6,328 nucleotides of DNA from an uncultured Oscillospiraceae bacterium (GCA_934569195.1 CAKTKB010000078.1:1-6328), one strand, 5' to 3'; shown: positions 1 through 6,175, numbered from the stretch's first letter. Notes: a model not told the origin generated them from the letters alone. Made by a program: numbers and translations.

Positions 1-703
1 CCCGAATACAAAGCCCCAGATCCGTATAGCCGGATACCAGCAGATCTCCCGCCTGTACGGCCTGCCCCGGGCGGCACAGCGCGCTGCCGCTCAGCACGGT
101 TATGCTCCGGATCACGCCATCCCGCGCGGCAAGAATCCCTCCGCATCCGGGCGGCTCCTCCTGAGACGGCTCCGTCCGTTCCCGCACGGATATGACGGCC
201 ACGCAGCCGCGGGTATTTACCCCGGCCCATTCCAGCTTGGGAATAGCGGATAAAAGGGCGTTTTTTACCTTTTCACTCCGGACCGCCCGCCGGGAGACAC
301 CAAAATGCAGCCCGCATTGGGCAGCCCGGTCTAAAATCAGATTTTCCGGAATCGTCTGATTGCCTTCCACCTGAAAGAAATAGATACGGCTCGGGAAGTA
401 TAGCATACACGCCAGCAGAAGCCCGGTGCCCAGAACCAACACCGGGCGACGGAGAAGGGATTTCCATACCCAGTAGACGCCGCGCCTGCGCAGCAGAACC
501 AGACGCGCCCCCTGCGCCCGGCAGAGCGTATGCAGCCGGCGGAAATCCCGGCGATAGATTTCCGCGCGCAGAGTCAGATCGTCTATTCGGGATAGCTGCA
601 GCAGGCAGATACCCTGCTCGGCGGCGAGACAGAGCAGACGCTCCGGGTCAGCGCTGGTCATTTCTACGGTAAGCATACCGGATGCGGATTGCCAAGGTCC
701 CAT
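1..703 (-). CDS. yqfD: Sporulation protein YqfD (C-terminus cut by window edge)
   Basis: About 234 residues from the N-terminus are visible; the family usually runs near 400, so the C-terminal part lies beyond position 1. The ATG at 701-703 has an ideal AAGGAGGG ribosome binding site seven bases upstream. The N-terminal cytoplasmic part (about residues 1-85) is arginine-rich and is followed by one hydrophobic span at about 88-103 (VLVLGTGLLLACMLYF). After that comes the typical YqfD extracytoplasmic start 'YFFQVEGN', the motif 'LEWAGVNTRGCVAVISVRER', and a glycine-rich 'ARDGVIRSITVLSG...GDLLVSG' stretch. These match the YqfD family (PF06898), known in Bacillus subtilis as a sigma-E-dependent mother-cell protein needed for efficient sporulation; its biochemical role is unknown. 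The start codon shares one base with the stop of yqfC (TGATG), so the pair is almost certainly co-transcribed and translationally coupled. Confidence 0.9.
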   Translation of the reverse strand, partial: MGPWQSASGMLTVEMTSADPERLLCLAAEQGICLLQLSRIDDLTLRAEIYRRDFRRLHTLCRAQGARLVLLRRRGVYWVWKSLLRRPVLVLGTGLLLACMLYFPSRIYFFQVEGNQTIPENLILDRAAQCGLHFGVSRRAVRSEKVKNALLSAIPKLEWAGVNTRGCVAVISVRERTEPSQEEPPGCGGILAARDGVIRSITVLSGSALCRPGQAVQAGDLLVSGYTDLGLCIR

Positions 704-987
704 CAGCAGTCCCTCCTTGTCAGTGTGACGGCGTCAATTTTTCCGGAAATAACCAGCTGTTCCCGGGTCATTTTCGTCAGGAGCAGTCCTTGGCCGGAAA
801 TACAGATTTGTCCGAAGCGAACGCGAACGCGAATCCGGCATGGGCCGTACTCGGTAATCCCACCGTGATTCTCGACAAGTATCCGATTTTCTCCGGCCAA
901 CTCTACCAGCGGAAGCCCCGGAAGCGCCATGGTCGGCAGGTCTGCCCTGTCGGACAAGCGCTCGATCCAGCTCCGTTTCTGTTTCAC
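703..987 (-). CDS. yqfC: Sporulation protein YqfC
   Basis: A protein of 94 residues, normal for YqfC (YabP/YqfC family, PF07873). I place the start at the GTG at 985-987, preceded by an AAAAAGGGGG ribosome binding site with about seven bases spacing; the reading frame stays open further upstream but runs back across the divergent gene with no family similarity. Recognisable parts are 'SDRADLPTMALPGLPLVEL' (residues 12-30), 'ILVENHGGITEYG' (36-48), and the C-terminal 'LVISGKIDAVTL', the usual family ending. There is no signal peptide or membrane span. In B. subtilis the gene belongs to the sigma-E mother-cell regulon and sits directly before yqfD, as here. Its molecular function is not established. 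The TGA stop overlaps the ATG of yqfD by one base. Confidence 0.88.
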   Translation of the reverse strand: MKQKRSWIERLSDRADLPTMALPGLPLVELAGENRILVENHGGITEYGPCRIRVRVRFGQICISGQGLLLTKMTREQLVISGKIDAVTLTRRDC

Positions 988-1069
988 TGCGCCACCCCCT
1001 TTTTCAGAGCATATGAGCGAGGTGGGATTTTTTGCACCCGCCGGCATAGATTCTTTTGAGGTGATGGTG
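988..1069. other. Divergent intergenic region between yqfC and the ylbJ-like gene
   Basis: This 82-bp gap must hold the control sites for the sporulation pair on the left and the membrane-protein gene on the right. Each end contains a clear ribosome binding site: AAAAAGGGGG for yqfC and GAGGTG for the ylbJ-like gene. No housekeeping -35/-10 pair is evident in either direction, unlike the strong ones near position 6200. The absence fits control by a sporulation sigma factor, but I could not find a convincing sigma-E-type pair, so the promoters here remain unlocated. Confidence 0.4.
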
Positions 1070-2134
1070 ATGGCGCAAGGCAGAAAAAGGGCAATGGGGA
1101 TAGGCGCGTGCATCGGGATGCTTGTGCTGATTCTGGATGCGCGCACCGGGATCGCCGGCGCGCGGGAAGGAATCACGGTATGCGTGCAGACGGTTATCCC
1201 CACGCTGTTCCCCTTTTTTGTATTGGGTGCAATCCTGACGGATTCCCTGGGGCAATGGAAGATTGCAAGACCGCTGACCGGACTTTGCCGGATTCCCCGG
1301 GGAAGCGAATCCATTCTATTGGCCGGTCTGACGGGTGGTTATCCCGTAGGCGCGCAGTGCATTGGACGCGCGCACGCCCGGGGGGAATTGACGGATACGG
1401 ACGCGCAGAGAATGCTGGGCTTCTGCAGCAATGCCGGTCCCGGATTTCTGCTGGGAATGGGCGGCATTGTGCTGGGATCGGCAAAGGCTGCGCTGGCTCT
1501 GTGGGGCATTCATGTGGCCGGTGCAATTGCTGCAGGGACCATGCTGCCAGGCGGCAGCAGCGGCTCCGTGCGGCTGTCCGGAAGGCAGAGCGTCCCCATC
1601 AGCCGGATCATCCGTCAATGTGTGAGCGGCATGGGCAGCGTCTGCGCGTGGGTCATGCTGTTCCGGATGCTGCTTGCTTTTCTGGAGCGATGGATTCTAT
1701 GGGCGCTTCCGGCAGACCTAGCCTGCCTTACGGCGGGATTCCTGGAGCTGACAAACGGCTTTTTGGCCTTGACCCGCATTCCCATACCGGGATACCGGTT
1801 TGTCCTGGCGGCCGGACTAAGCGCCTTCGGCGGCGTATGTGTCATCATGCAGACACGCAGCGTGGCGGGCAGGGTGTCCATGGGATTTTACATACCGGGA
1901 AAAATACTGCAAGCCTCTGTAAGCATGCTGCTGGCCCTTCCGATTCAATACGCACTGTTCCCGGCGGAGCAGTGCTGCCGCCATCCTGTGGGGGCGCTTT
2001 CTGCCGCGATCGGCTTGCAGGCAGGTGCGCTTGTCTGGCTGTACTGCCGGAAAAAGAGGGTAGCATTCCGGAAGGAAATGGTGTATAATGGGACGCGAAA
2101 GAAAAGCTTCAGGAGGCCGCGACATGCTGTTTAG
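1070..2134 (+). CDS. YlbJ-like sporulation integral membrane protein (Gate/nucleoside-recognition fold)
   Basis: A 354-residue hydrophobic protein with about eight predicted membrane spans. Three family signatures are visible: 'VIPTLFPFFVLG' (residues 42-53), 'GGYPVGA' (89-95) and 'FCSNAGPGFLLG' (118-129), each typical of the YlbJ group of Gate-domain membrane proteins. In B. subtilis, ylbJ is sigma-E controlled and needed for heat-resistant spores; the transported substrate, if any, is unknown. I choose the ATG at 1070 because GAGGTG lies six bases upstream; in-frame starts at 1013 and 1064 lack a well-placed ribosome binding site, and the frame can be read back to 929 across yqfC. The last 11 bases overlap the next gene. 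It lies divergent from yqfC-yqfD, which strengthens a sporulation role. Whether it is the ylbJ orthologue or a paralogue cannot be decided here, so no symbol is given. Confidence 0.8.
   Translation: MAQGRKRAMGIGACIGMLVLILDARTGIAGAREGITVCVQTVIPTLFPFFVLGAILTDSLGQWKIARPLTGLCRIPRGSESILLAGLTGGYPVGAQCIGRAHARGELTDTDAQRMLGFCSNAGPGFLLGMGGIVLGSAKAALALWGIHVAGAIAAGTMLPGGSSGSVRLSGRQSVPISRIIRQCVSGMGSVCAWVMLFRMLLAFLERWILWALPADLACLTAGFLELTNGFLALTRIPIPGYRFVLAAGLSAFGGVCVIMQTRSVAGRVSMGFYIPGKILQASVSMLLALPIQYALFPAEQCCRHPVGALSAAIGLQAGALVWLYCRKKRVAFRKEMVYNGTRKKSFRRPRHAV
2061..2089 (+). promoter_or_regulatory. Possible internal promoter for the small cysteine-rich gene
   Basis: A perfect TATAAT at 2084-2089 stands out inside otherwise GC-rich coding sequence, 34 bases before the ATG of the next gene. 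A start near 2096 would leave a leader of about 28 bases holding the AGGAGG site. The matching -35 is poor: TAGCAT at 2061-2066 with 17 bases spacing, or GTAGCA at 2060-2065 with 18. The site could simply encode the residues of the membrane protein's tail. Confidence 0.35.
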
Positions 2135-2333
2135 AAAGCAGATTGTACCCGCCTGCCGCCATTGCCGCTACAGTGCGATGCTGGATGCAAATCAAATGCT
2201 GTGCGTGAAGAAGGGCGTGGTATCCATGTATTTTGGTTGTAAAAAATTTCGGTATGATCCGTGCAAGCGGATTCCGCCCCGCCCAAAGGCCCCGGATTTT
2301 GACAAATTCCGCGATGAGGACTTTACCCTCTGA
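2124..2333 (+). CDS. Small cysteine-rich conserved protein of unknown function
   Basis: A 69-residue protein starting at the ATG at 2124, seven bases after a perfect AGGAGG. The frame is open further upstream, but that part overlaps the membrane-protein gene and has no comparable start signal. Five cysteines are present: C11 and C14 in a CxxC pair, then C27, C39 and C47. 'LCVKKGVVS' and 'CKKFRYDPCKRIPPRP' are strongly basic, and the tail 'DFDKFRDEDFTL' is acidic. I recall similar short proteins with this CxxC...LC.KKG...C.KF.YDP.KR.P pattern in other Clostridia, always unnamed. The cysteine spacing suggests a small zinc-binding fold; that is inference. The gene overlaps the preceding one by 11 bases, so coupling is likely, and a hairpin terminator follows 11 bases after the stop. 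There is no signal peptide or membrane span. Confidence 0.82.
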   Translation: MLFRKQIVPACRHCRYSAMLDANQMLCVKKGVVSMYFGCKKFRYDPCKRIPPRPKAPDFDKFRDEDFTL

Positions 2334-2344
2334 CACAAAGCAAG

Positions 2345-2378
2345 ACGGCCGCACCGGAGTCAACGCCGGTGCGGCCGT
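2345..2378. terminator. Bidirectional hairpin terminator between convergent genes
   Basis: A perfect 13-bp inverted repeat, ACGGCCGCACCGG (2345-2357) and CCGGTGCGGCCGT (2366-2378), encloses an 8-base loop. It sits in the 56-bp gap between two convergent stop codons (2331-2333 plus, 2390-2392 minus), so it can end transcripts from both sides. Neither side has a clean run of T; on the minus strand the hairpin is followed by the T-rich CTTGCTTTGTGT, so termination may be better for the lar operon than for the plus-strand genes. Confidence 0.8.
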
Positions 2379-2389
2379 ATGTGTATCCG

Positions 2390-3430
2390 TTAGTCCAGCA
2401 GGTCGTCGGAATGCTCCGTTTCGTCCGGCTGCTTTTTCTCGGTCCGCTCCTTCAGCTTGCGGATCTGAGAGAAAGCCAGGGGGTATTTCCGGGAGGTTGC
2501 GGTGGGGTTGCGACGCAGGATCGAGACTGCCTGGCGGAAGTCCCGGTTCTTGCGCTCGGCCAGCTCTGCCTCGGCCCGGGTAAGGAGTGCCTGAAAATCC
2601 GCAAGGGACCGTTCCTTCTTCTCCAGCTTTTCCCGCTCGGCAGAGGAAACTTCTCCGGCCAGCTGCGCCCGAACCTGCTCCAGCAGAGCGTCGGTTTTGG
2701 AGCCAAGGTTGGAGAGCAAGTGACCGCGGCGATTTCTGCGCTCCGTCAGCCAGGCAGGAAGCGCATCCTTTCCGGGCTGAATTTTATGCTCCCGATAGAG
2801 AAGCGCAGACTGCTCCAGCTGCCGCTTGAGCTGGGCAAAATGCTCGGACCCTTCGTTGAGGAGACCGTTGATCCGGGCGACCGTATGGCTGCTCTGGGTC
2901 AGCTTTTGCAGAAGCTCCTTGGTATCCAGGACAGCCTGGACGGATTTTGTAGTATCCACGGCAAAAAGAACCGTGAGGACAAGACTCAGGGGGTAGTCCC
3001 AGCTGATGGGTATAAGGGCGACCAGTTTGTCGATCTGCGGGTGAATCACTCGGACCAGCAGCACGGAGAAAACACCCCAGCCGAGGGAGACGGGAACGCA
3101 CACGTAGCCGTTGAGATTCAGCGGCTGCTTGCTGTAATCCCAGTAGCGCATATGGAAGATTTGTTCCATGGCCCAGCCGGTGACCAGCTCCAGCAGCGTC
3201 GCTGCGGCCATTCCGGCCAGATAAACCAGGTAAAGATTATCTTGGAACCGCAGGGTCGCCAGGAGAATGACGACGGCTCCGCTTCCGTAGATGGGCAGCC
3301 ACGGGCCGTACAGGAAGCCGCGGTTCACCCAATGGCGCTGTTTGGCGGAGACATAGCAGGATTCCCATACCCAGCCGAAAAAGCAGTAGGTATAAAAGAC
3401 GAGAATCCACTGCGAAAACGTATAGCTCAT
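2390..3430 (-). CDS. Putative ABC-transporter permease-like membrane protein (PF06541 type) with coiled-coil tail
   Basis: A 346-residue protein of two parts. Residues 1 to about 160 hold around five hydrophobic spans and the hallmarks of the PF06541 'CmpB' family: 'CFFGWVWES' (16-24), 'NRGFLYGPWLPIYGSGA' (36-52), 'LELVTGWAMEQIF' (80-92), 'YWDYS' (96-100), and 'NLNGYVCVPVSLGWG' (105-119). Residues from about 165 to the end are charged, leucine- and glutamate-rich and look like coiled coil in the cytoplasm. Database names call the family a putative ABC transporter permease, but no partner ATPase is visible here and its function is unproven. The ATG overlaps the larC stop (ATGA), with GAGGGAG eight bases upstream, so it is the last gene of the lar operon and probably made together with LarC. 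A link to nickel or cofactor handling is only a guess from position. Confidence 0.82.
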   Translation of the reverse strand: MSYTFSQWILVFYTYCFFGWVWESCYVSAKQRHWVNRGFLYGPWLPIYGSGAVVILLATLRFQDNLYLVYLAGMAAATLLELVTGWAMEQIFHMRYWDYSKQPLNLNGYVCVPVSLGWGVFSVLLVRVIHPQIDKLVALIPISWDYPLSLVLTVLFAVDTTKSVQAVLDTKELLQKLTQSSHTVARINGLLNEGSEHFAQLKRQLEQSALLYREHKIQPGKDALPAWLTERRNRRGHLLSNLGSKTDALLEQVRAQLAGEVSSAEREKLEKKERSLADFQALLTRAEAELAERKNRDFRQAVSILRRNPTATSRKYPLAFSQIRKLKERTEKKQPDETEHSDDLLD

Positions 3431-4611
3431 GGTAGCTGCTCCCTCACTTCCTCCAGCGTGCGGCCCTCCTCTCGGGCGATGCGGGCCAAATCCTCATATT
3501 CCCATTTTTCCCGGCAGATACCATAGCCGGTGCTGATTTTTTTCCGCACGGTGCCGCAAGGGGTATCCACAGTCTGCTCCTGCCGTGCCAGGACGGCCCT
3601 GCGGCAGGCTTTTTCCCGAATGCCAAGGGTCGTCGTGTGGCAAAACAGCAGCTTGACCATTTGTTCCCGGTCCTCCGGCCTGCACAAAACACACAGGAGT
3701 GTCCCGGGACGGGATTTTTTCATGCCGATGGGTACGGTGAATACATCCAGCGCACCTGCGGACAGAAGCTGCTCCGATGCAAAGCCGATATCCTCGGCGC
3801 GCATATCGTCAAGGTTGCAGGAAAGCTCCAGAATATCATCCTCAGACGGGCTGTCAGCCCCAAGAATTGCCCGCAGACAGTTTGCCTGAGCAAAATCCTT
3901 CCTGCCCATACCGTAGCCGATTTTTTCCGGGCATAGGATGGGCATTTCTCCAAAACGCACCGCAAACTGACGCAGCAGAGCCGCACCGGTGGGGGTACAC
4001 AGCTCGCTTTGAATCCGGCCGCTGTAAATGGGAACCCCGCGCAGCAGTTCGGCTGTGGCGGGAGCGGGTACGGAAAGAATGCCGTGGGCACACTGCACCT
4101 GGCCGCTGCCAACGCAAACCGGCGACGCGATTACCTGCACGGGAGCAAGCTGCTCCATCAGCAGGCAGACCGCCGTGATGTCTGCAATCGCATCCAGCGT
4201 ACCGACCTCATGGAAATGGATGTCCGATACAGGGACGCCATGTACCAGGCTTTCCGCCTGGGCGATCCGGTGATACACCTCGGAAATATTTTTCCGCACC
4301 GTCTCACTCAGAGCAAGCCGGTCAACCAGGTCCAGAATATCCGACAGGTGGGCATGGGAGTGGTGGCCGGAATGGGACGCTTCGGTATGGGGATGAGACG
4401 GGCCTTCCTGTACGCCGTGGACCAAAACGGAAAAATGCGTCCCGCGGATGCCGCATTTTTGGCTTTCCTCCCGGAGAAATTGGACACCCGGAATTCCCAA
4501 TTGATTCAGCTCGCGGAGTGTGCCCTCGGGGTCGGGGACCAATTCCAGCAGCGCACCGGCAAGCATATCCCCCGCTGCGCCCATGCTGCAATCCAAATAC
4601 AGCGTTTTCAT
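3427..4611 (-). CDS. larC: LarC, nickel insertion enzyme of nickel-pincer cofactor synthesis
   Basis: A 394-residue LarC (pyridinium-3,5-bisthiocarboxylic acid mononucleotide nickel chelatase), which uses CTP to insert nickel in the last step of cofactor synthesis. Visible family marks are the N-terminus 'YLDCSMGAAGDMLAGAL' (5-21), a histidine-rich loop with seven histidines at residues 73-88, 'IHFHEVGTLDAIADI' (131-145), 'LCTPTGAALL' (204-213), and a C-terminal domain with 'CNLDDMRAEDIGFA' and 'IGMKKSRPGTLL'. The histidine-rich loop is a likely nickel-binding feature. In Lactiplantibacillus plantarum the protein is split into larC1 and larC2, joined by ribosomal frameshifting; here one uninterrupted frame covers both parts. 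Its ATG overlaps the larB stop by four bases (ATGA), with GGAGGAG just upstream, and its own stop overlaps the next start in the same way. The length is normal. Confidence 0.95.
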   Translation of the reverse strand: MKTLYLDCSMGAAGDMLAGALLELVPDPEGTLRELNQLGIPGVQFLREESQKCGIRGTHFSVLVHGVQEGPSHPHTEASHSGHHSHAHLSDILDLVDRLALSETVRKNISEVYHRIAQAESLVHGVPVSDIHFHEVGTLDAIADITAVCLLMEQLAPVQVIASPVCVGSGQVQCAHGILSVPAPATAELLRGVPIYSGRIQSELCTPTGAALLRQFAVRFGEMPILCPEKIGYGMGRKDFAQANCLRAILGADSPSEDDILELSCNLDDMRAEDIGFASEQLLSAGALDVFTVPIGMKKSRPGTLLCVLCRPEDREQMVKLLFCHTTTLGIREKACRRAVLARQEQTVDTPCGTVRKKISTGYGICREKWEYEDLARIAREEGRTLEEVREQLP

Positions 4612-5363
4612 TTTTTCTCCTCCATATGATTTACGCGGCTGGCAAAGTAGCCTGCACCGAAGCCGTTATCTATATTCACAACCGTGACGCCGCTGGCGCA
4701 GGAATTGAGCATGGAAAGCAGCGCCGCCACACCGGAAAAGGACGCGCCATACCCCACGCTGGTGGGCACGGCGATCACCGGACAGTCAGACAGTCCGCCG
4801 ATCACGCTGGGAAGCGCGCCCTCCATACCGGCCACGGCGATGATCACACTTGCCTGCATGATCTCGTCCATGTGCGACAGGAGCCGGTGAATTCCGGCAA
4901 CACCCACGTCATACAATCGTGCGACCCGATTCCCAAGGGCCTGCGCAGTCAGGGCAGCCTCCTCCGCTACAGGTATATCGCTGGTACCGCCGGTGACGAC
5001 CAAAATGGTTCCGATTCCGTCAGGCTGCGGCATAGAGCCGACAATGCCGATGCCGGACTGGGCGTCATAGGTCAGTGCGTGTCTTTCCCCTATGAAAGAC
5101 GCGGCTTCCGGCTTCATGCGGGTAATCAGAATGGTGGACTCCCCTGCCGCTTCCAGTGCCGTCAGGATTCCGTCAATTTGCTGAGGCGTTTTTCCGGCGC
5201 CGTAAATGACCTCGGCCGCACCCTGCCGGACCTTTCTGTGCAGGTCTACCTTGGCGTAGCCGATGTCAGCAAAGGGCTGGGTCTTGATTTGCAGCAGCGC
5301 ATCGTCCACGCTGATGACGCCGTCCTTTACCTGCTGCAAAATTTTTCTCGTTTCACTGTCCAT
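4608..5363 (-). CDS. larB: LarB, pyridinium-3,5-biscarboxylic acid mononucleotide synthase
   Basis: A 251-residue LarB, which carboxylates and hydrolyses nicotinic acid adenine dinucleotide in the first step of nickel-pincer cofactor synthesis. The N-terminal family signature 'VRQGAAEVIYGAGKTPQQ' is at residues 45-62. The PurE-like (AIR carboxylase) domain follows, with 'LVVTGGTSDIPVAEEA' (121-136), 'YDVGVAGIHR' (151-160), 'AVAGMEGALPSVIGGL' (176-191) and 'VPTSVGYG' (199-206). C222 in 'LNSCASGV' sits where the L. plantarum enzyme has the cysteine (Cys221) proposed to attack the pyridinium ring, judged from local context and without an alignment. The ATG at 5361-5363 lies six bases after GGAGG and overlaps the end of larE by 11 bases; the stop overlaps larC by four. 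It is complete and soluble, with no membrane span. Confidence 0.95.
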   Translation of the reverse strand: MDSETRKILQQVKDGVISVDDALLQIKTQPFADIGYAKVDLHRKVRQGAAEVIYGAGKTPQQIDGILTALEAAGESTILITRMKPEAASFIGERHALTYDAQSGIGIVGSMPQPDGIGTILVVTGGTSDIPVAEEAALTAQALGNRVARLYDVGVAGIHRLLSHMDEIMQASVIIAVAGMEGALPSVIGGLSDCPVIAVPTSVGYGASFSGVAALLSMLNSCASGVTVVNIDNGFGAGYFASRVNHMEEKK

Positions 5364-6105
5364 TTCTTGCCTCCAGGTCCAGGCATATATCGCTGTAATT
5401 CTGCCCCAGACGCTGCCGGATCTGGTCCGCGCAGGCGATTACAAGAGGCATTTGCTCCCGCTTTACCTGAATGCGCGCGCCTCCGTTCCGATAGCGCACC
5501 CGGAAATCCCGAAAGCCCAGCTCAGCCAGATCCTTTTCCGCCTGCTCCGTAATGGCCAGCTTGTGGGCGGTAATGGGATCGCCGGAGGGAATGCGGGTGG
5601 CCAGGCAGGCATAGGATGGCTTGTCCCAGGTAAACAGGCCGGCTTCCTTTGAAAGCTGACGAATCCGGTCCTTAGTCAAACCGGCTTCTCTCAGAGGAGA
5701 GCGAACGCACATTTCCTTCAGCGCCCGCATTCCGGGACGGTCGGATACATCGTCGGATGCGTTTGTGCCGTCCAGCACCAGCGAATAGCCGTCCTCTCCG
5801 GCACGCTCCAGGATCAGAGAAAACAGCACACGCTTGCAGTAATAGCAGCGATCGGGCGGGTTGTCGGTTACTTCAGAATGGCAAAGCACATCTGGCTCGA
5901 GGACGCGAATCGGAGCATGAAGAAGCTGTGCCATACGCAGGGCATCTCGGTACTCAAATTCAGGCTGAAAGGCAGTTTTGACGTAATAAGCGGTCACATC
6001 CGCCCCGGCCTGCATCGCGGCATAAAGCAGATACGCCGAATCGACGCCGCCGGAAAAGGCAATGGCGGCACGAGGGTTTTCATGGAAGAAATCAGTCAGA
6101 TTCAA
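5353..6105 (-). CDS. larE: LarE, sulfur transferase of nickel-pincer cofactor synthesis (three-cysteine type)
   Basis: A 250-residue LarE of the PP-loop ATP pyrophosphatase group, which adenylylates the carboxylates of the LarB product and replaces them with thiocarboxylates. The PP-loop 'SGGVDS' is at residues 18-23. 'DRCYYCK' gives a CxxC at C87 and C90, and 'YACLATRIPSGDPIT' supplies C167 at the position of the sulfur-donating cysteine (Cys176) of L. plantarum LarE. Three cysteines in this pattern are the mark of LarE proteins that carry a [4Fe-4S] cluster, as reported for Thermotoga maritima, so this enzyme may act catalytically; that is inferred from sequence. I place the start at the TTG at 6103-6105, seven bases after AAGGGAGG. 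The frame can be read back to an ATG at 6291, but that would run through the operon promoter and into the tRNA gene. It is the first gene of the operon. Confidence 0.92.
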   Translation of the reverse strand: MNLTDFFHENPRAAIAFSGGVDSAYLLYAAMQAGADVTAYYVKTAFQPEFEYRDALRMAQLLHAPIRVLEPDVLCHSEVTDNPPDRCYYCKRVLFSLILERAGEDGYSLVLDGTNASDDVSDRPGMRALKEMCVRSPLREAGLTKDRIRQLSKEAGLFTWDKPSYACLATRIPSGDPITAHKLAITEQAEKDLAELGFRDFRVRYRNGGARIQVKREQMPLVIACADQIRQRLGQNYSDICLDLEARNGQ

Positions 6106-6120
6106 AGCATGTCCTCCCTT
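6103..6120 (-). promoter_or_regulatory. larE ribosome binding site with TTG start and overlapping two-codon ATG frame
   Basis: Reading on the minus strand, AAGGGAGG (6120-6113) is followed after seven bases by TTG (6105-6103), which opens the LarE frame. An out-of-frame ATG at 6110-6108 begins only two bases after the ribosome binding site and reads ATG CTT TGA, stopping on bases shared with the TTG start. The spacing favours the TTG. No in-frame ATG or GTG gives a sensible LarE N-terminus near the 'NLTDFF' start. Confidence 0.75.
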
Positions 6121-6136
6121 TGGTCTGGTGGATTCG

Positions 6137-6165
6137 ATTATATCACGGGCGCAGGAAATTGACAA
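6137..6165 (-). promoter_or_regulatory. Housekeeping-type promoter of the lar operon
   Basis: On the minus strand, TTGTCA (6165-6160) and TATAAT (6142-6137) are separated by exactly 17 bases: one mismatch to the -35 consensus and a perfect -10. Transcription would start near 6130, leaving a leader of only about 25 bases before the larE TTG. That is too short for a nickel/cobalt or other riboswitch, so any control would act at the DNA level or through the start region. Confidence 0.85.
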
Positions 6166-6175
6166 GTTTCTCTTT

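Noticed and set aside
1008..1035. Possible sigma-E-like promoter for yqfC on the minus strand (GCAAAAA, 13 bases, CATATGCT)
   Set aside because: Only partial match to the sigma-E boxes, spacer slightly short, and the predicted start would fall inside the ribosome binding site.
988..1314. Upstream extension of the yqfC frame to an ATG at 1314
   Set aside because: The extra residues run antisense through the ylbJ-like gene, do not resemble YqfC, and the GTG at 987 has a proper ribosome binding site and gives normal length.
2369..3526. Long plus-strand open frame (385 codons) opposite the PF06541-type gene
   Set aside because: It lies antisense to a well-recognised membrane protein, shows no family motif, has no good ribosome binding site, and starts within the terminator hairpin. 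Long antisense frames are common in GC-rich DNA.
4009..4629. Plus-strand open frame of 206 codons opposite larC
   Set aside because: It is a shadow of larC; no family resemblance and no start signal.
4518..5552. Plus-strand open frame of 344 codons opposite larB and parts of larC and larE
   Set aside because: It is antisense to strongly recognisable Lar enzymes and its translation is low-complexity, rich in Arg, His and Gly, without motifs.
6106..6130. Riboswitch (for example nickel/cobalt type) in the lar leader
   Set aside because: The leader predicted from the promoter is only about 25 bases, too short for any known metal riboswitch.
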